Source: Canna indica (taxonomy: Eukaryota > Streptophyta > Magnoliopsida > Zingiberales > Cannaceae). From it: a DNA stretch of 64,000 nt. Position numbers and translations under genes: made by a program. The stretch spans positions 82,175,501-82,239,500 of the forward strand of contig CP136890.1 of the NCBI GenBank assembly GCA_034359265.1, given 5' to 3'. The notes below the pieces were generated by a model, which was not told the DNA's origin, made no database searches, and worked only from the letters and a program-made list of their open reading frames with translations. Shown in pieces: positions 61,101-64,000 of the stretch. The number at the start of each line of letters is the position of its first letter. Within the stretch, counting starts at the first letter, position 1.

Positions 61101-61687
61101 CATTTACAAAGAAGACGATGAATGCCTGGGTCTGCGTGAAAGGGACAACGTATGTTGAATGTGATATGGATTTTTATGGACTGGTGGAAGAAGTGACAGA
61201 ATTGCACTACTTCGACTTGAAATCAGTTATCCTATTTAGATGTCATTGGTTCAATACAACAGAAAGGGGCATGCAAATTTATCCAAAATATAAACTTGTT
61301 GAGGTTAATTATAAATCGAAATTGGCAGCAAATGGGCCTCTTCTATTGGCATCATAAGCCGAACAAGTATATTACGCGAAGTATCCGGCTAGAAATAAAG
61401 ATAAAGCAGATTGACGTGTTGTCTGTAAGACTAAAGCTAGAGGAAGAATTGATCCGATAATAGGAGAAAATGAGCCGATACCTGATGTGACAGATGATTT
61501 CTATCAAGAAGAGGATCCTCCCGCAGTAGATCGTATTATTCCAATACTCGAGGATGCAGACACAACGTTAGTTCAATTAGAAGTTGAATATGTTGTTGAT
61601 GATGATCATGATGTTGAGGAAGCTGGAGATGAAGAAGATGAAGAAGAAGAAGAATTTGAAGACTATTACTCAGATGATGATGAATAA
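58187..61687 (+). pseudogene. TNP2-type CACTA transposase
   Basis: N-terminal transposase-associated domain at 58208-58420 (DRSWMYRHFDRGALTNEF, CPCRICMNARF). The central part runs over 58740-59075 (LRKLGLGYEKIH-like) and 59235-59942. A long open stretch at 60227-61357 holds DUF4218 (FFPPAFFNSMEHLPIHLAYE, GGPVQYRWMYLFERHM) and DUF4216 (MDFYGLVEEVTELHYFDLKS, FRCHWFN). An acidic tail (DEEDEEEEEFEDYYSDDDE) ends at 61687. Stops near 58694, 59073 and 59226 and frame changes near 59940-60220 break it. The family excises and inserts CACTA elements by binding their ends. Confidence 0.85.
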
Positions 61688-61759
61688 TTATAAAGTATAT
61701 ATTCTATTAAATCTATCTCTACTATATATATAATCTAATTATATGCTTATTCGACAGAT

Positions 61760-63240
61760 ATGGTGGGTCGTGGTTATCGTCGGGCGAGAGCGTCGGAGTC
61801 TCCGATCGGTCAGACTCCAACACTTCCTCCTACTGTTGATCCTCATACCGCTGATCCTCATGCCGCCGAGGCTAGTTCATCGAGATGCAAGCGGCCACGC
61901 GGCCCGAACAGGTGGCAGCCTCCACCAGCCACGGAGTCACGTAGAGCCATTAGTGTGATTGGGAGCGGTAATGTATCATGAATTATGAATTATTACAAAT
62001 TCATTATATCATAATATAATATTAAACTTTATTTTTGTTGTGCAGGTTTGAGCAAAAGGATGTGTCGAGGACCATATCTTATACGATCCGACGATACATG
62101 CATGGGGCATGGCTCACGTGGTCTTACGTGCCCAATGAGCACGTCGACATGCTATGGCGCTAGTTTGAGGCACATATTAATTTTTTTTATACATGATGAT
62201 TAATATTGGTACTGATATTATTATTTTGTAAGCTCGCTATACATGGGTTGAGGACTATAGGTCATCCATTTACACTGCTTGGGAGGCTATTTCCCGGCAG
62301 AGGTACAACGACAAGTTGGGGCAGGCTCGATCCCAAGCGATGGCCCGAGCTAGGACCACAAATATCGCGGAGACTCGGGGATGCGGCCCCGATTGGATCA
62401 CTTCGGATATATGAGACCAACTAATGGCGTTATGGTCGATGGATCGATGGCAGGAGGTTTCTAGGACTGCGGCTAGAAATCGCATGTTCGGAGGAGGAGC
62501 GCGTCACACTAGTGCCTCAATATCATTTATAGTGCACGCTCGTCGTATGGTAAGTATTATACCTTAAATTCAATTATATATTTTATTTGTTACTTTGTGT
62601 AATAAATAATGTATTTATTTTGTAAATGTAGATAACGGTGATGGATGACGGGACTGTTCAGCGACCCTCCCCGATGGAGGTATTTGAGCGGACTCACCGT
62701 CGAGGACATGGGGCGGGGGAGTACATCGACACCCGCGCTGCAATCATTATGATAAGTATATTTGTTTAAATTATTCATTATTTATTTATAATTTAAATTT
62801 TAGGAAAAATATGAAACAAAAATTCAAACTCGAGTAGGAGACCTACACTCAAAAGGTGACGCGGCGCAGGGGCACGCCTGAGGACTTTGGCGCTGGAGCG
62901 TGGGTCGAGGCTGCAGGTGGCTGGGACCATGGCCGCATATATGGCTTTGCATACAGTGGTCATGCGCAAGCCATGCTCGGGCCACTTGGGGCATCGACCC
63001 CTCCGGTCGCTGGTGAGCGGCCATCCACCTCCAAGACTAATTATGATCAGAGCAACAGGAGAAGGACACTGGAGGAGACGGTCGCGCGTCAAAGTGAGAA
63101 GATAGAGCGTTAGAGTCAAATGATGGCGGAGATGCATGCTATGCTACGTAACATCCCAGCGCATACCGGAGTAGGCATCCCTTCGACATCATTAGATTCA
63201 TCGTCCTCGAGCCAGTCCACGCCGGTGTACACCCAAGCAC
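61760..63240 (+). pseudogene. Second CACTA gene (Ptta/En-Spm type)
   Basis: A basic, Pro-rich start (MVGRGYRRARASESPIGQTP) is followed, after a possible intron (61968-62045), by GAWLTWSYVPNEHVDMLWR, ARYTWVEDYRSSIYTAWEAI and the family signature MEVFERTHRRGHGAGEYID at about 62670-62730. A tail has a coiled segment (RRTLEETVARQSEKIER). The pattern matches plant Ptta/En-Spm proteins encoded next to TNP2. Stops (62161, 62412, 63111) and an unresolved frame at the first splice show decay. Confidence 0.75.
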
Positions 63241-63544
63241 TCCACCGTCGTTGTGAGGTTTATTATTTTGTTTGGATATTGACTTTATTATTTGGATACT
63301 ATTTGATTGACTTATTTTGTTTGGATATTGATACGATAGTTTTGAATTTGAATAGTTTTGATATGATTATGGATAATTATAAATATAATTAAGTATAATT
63401 ATTTTGATGTATATTTGGGTGTATCTGTGATGTGTATGTGAATGGATGTGTGTATGGGTGTGTGAGTTATGTATCAGGTTAAATGTATCAATGTATTAAT
63501 GGAAATTAGAAATTTTAAAACTTTTCAATTACAAGTTAACATCA
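63241..63544. other. 3' flank of the second CACTA gene
   Basis: AT-rich, with repeated 'tttggata' and 'gtgtatg' words. No gene. Confidence 0.5.
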
Positions 63545-64000
63545 TCAGCAACAGTTTTTCCACGACTATCCGTAGGAAAGCCATTACTGAAAGTGTATCG
63601 TATTTTTTGGGCCGCAACTTCAAAGCCGTTGCTGATGACCTACAACAACGGGCTTTTACTAACGGCCTTGCCACAACAACCTGATCGTTGCTTATGTATA
63701 TATCTACAACGGCCCTACAGCCATGGCAGAACTGTTGCTAATACTAATATCAGCAATAGTTGTGCGTCGCTACAGAGCCGTTGTTGATTAGCATATCAAC
63801 AATGACGCTTGCTCGTAGCAGAACCATTGGTGATAATGTTATTAGCAATGGTCAGAGCGATCGTTGTTGATCTGTTGCTAAGTTATCAGGAACGCGATTT
63901 CCTGCCACGGCTACGTTGCAACGGGCCATGCCGTTGCTCGCCGTTGCTGATGGCTTTCAGCAATGGCTCAACAACAGTTGGAGCCGTTGCTGATGCTTGT
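63545..64000. repeat. Right subterminal repeats of the third CACTA (cut by window end)
   Basis: Dense 'gccgttgctgat' and 'caacggc' units in both orientations, matching the style of 56500-56960. The terminal CACTA motif is not reached. Confidence 0.8.

Larger units (their letters stand above)
56481..64000 (+). mobile_element. Third CACTA (En/Spm) transposon, open at the window end
   Basis: Starts CACTACTAGAAACATG, followed by about 460 bp of 'gcaacggc' / 'gccgttgc' subterminal repeats. The same motifs, in the opposite order, fill 63545-64000, so the other end lies just outside. It carries a TNP2-type gene (58205-61687) and a second, Ptta/En-Spm type gene (61760-63240). Both have stops. Among the three CACTA elements it is the most complete. 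Confidence 0.9.

Overview
The window looks like nuclear DNA of a flowering plant: spliceosomal introns, GC-rich regulatory exons in AT-rich surroundings, and dense nested plant transposons. GC-rich single-exon coding next to AT-rich spacers would suit a non-grass monocot, but the sequence does not settle the lineage.

Layout. 1-6.8 kb is repeat DNA: degenerate AT-rich repeats, a likely minus-strand LTR with a 52-bp tandem array, and a ~385-bp tandem array. 6.83-13.1 kb is a minus-strand L1-type LINE, broken by frameshifts and stops. 13.28-14.39 kb is an element with ~150-bp terminal inverted repeats carrying a broken piece of a 3-ketoacyl-CoA synthase gene (Pack-MULE-like). It ends about 440 bp before the first gene.

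Three host genes lie between 14.8 and 29.7 kb. The first is a 19-exon mitochondrial DnaJ (type I, ATJ1-like; 470 residues, reconstructed in full, with one GC-AG intron). The second is a single-exon ATL-type RING-H2 ubiquitin ligase on the minus strand (401 residues, ATL6/ATL31-like). The third is a three-exon group Ia bHLH factor (263 residues, bHLH94/96-like). They sit side by side and show no sign of acting in one pathway.

From 30.8 kb the window is a transposon nest. A TA-flanked MITE is followed by a degenerate CACTA element (32.8-47.0 kb). Its transposase gene is interrupted by a second CACTA element (34.5-42.8 kb, perfect GAA target duplication) and by a solo LTR. The inner CACTA carries a rearranged MULE transposase, a LINE-endonuclease-like piece and what looks like one exon of a UDP-glucose 4-epimerase gene. 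Two more solo LTRs (47.6-49.1 and 49.1-50.7 kb), a minus-strand Ty3/gypsy remnant with an antisense coiled-coil frame and two hAT-type MITEs (51-56.4 kb), and a third, larger CACTA element (56.48 kb to beyond the window end) complete it. No rRNA, tRNA or CRISPR array was recognised.
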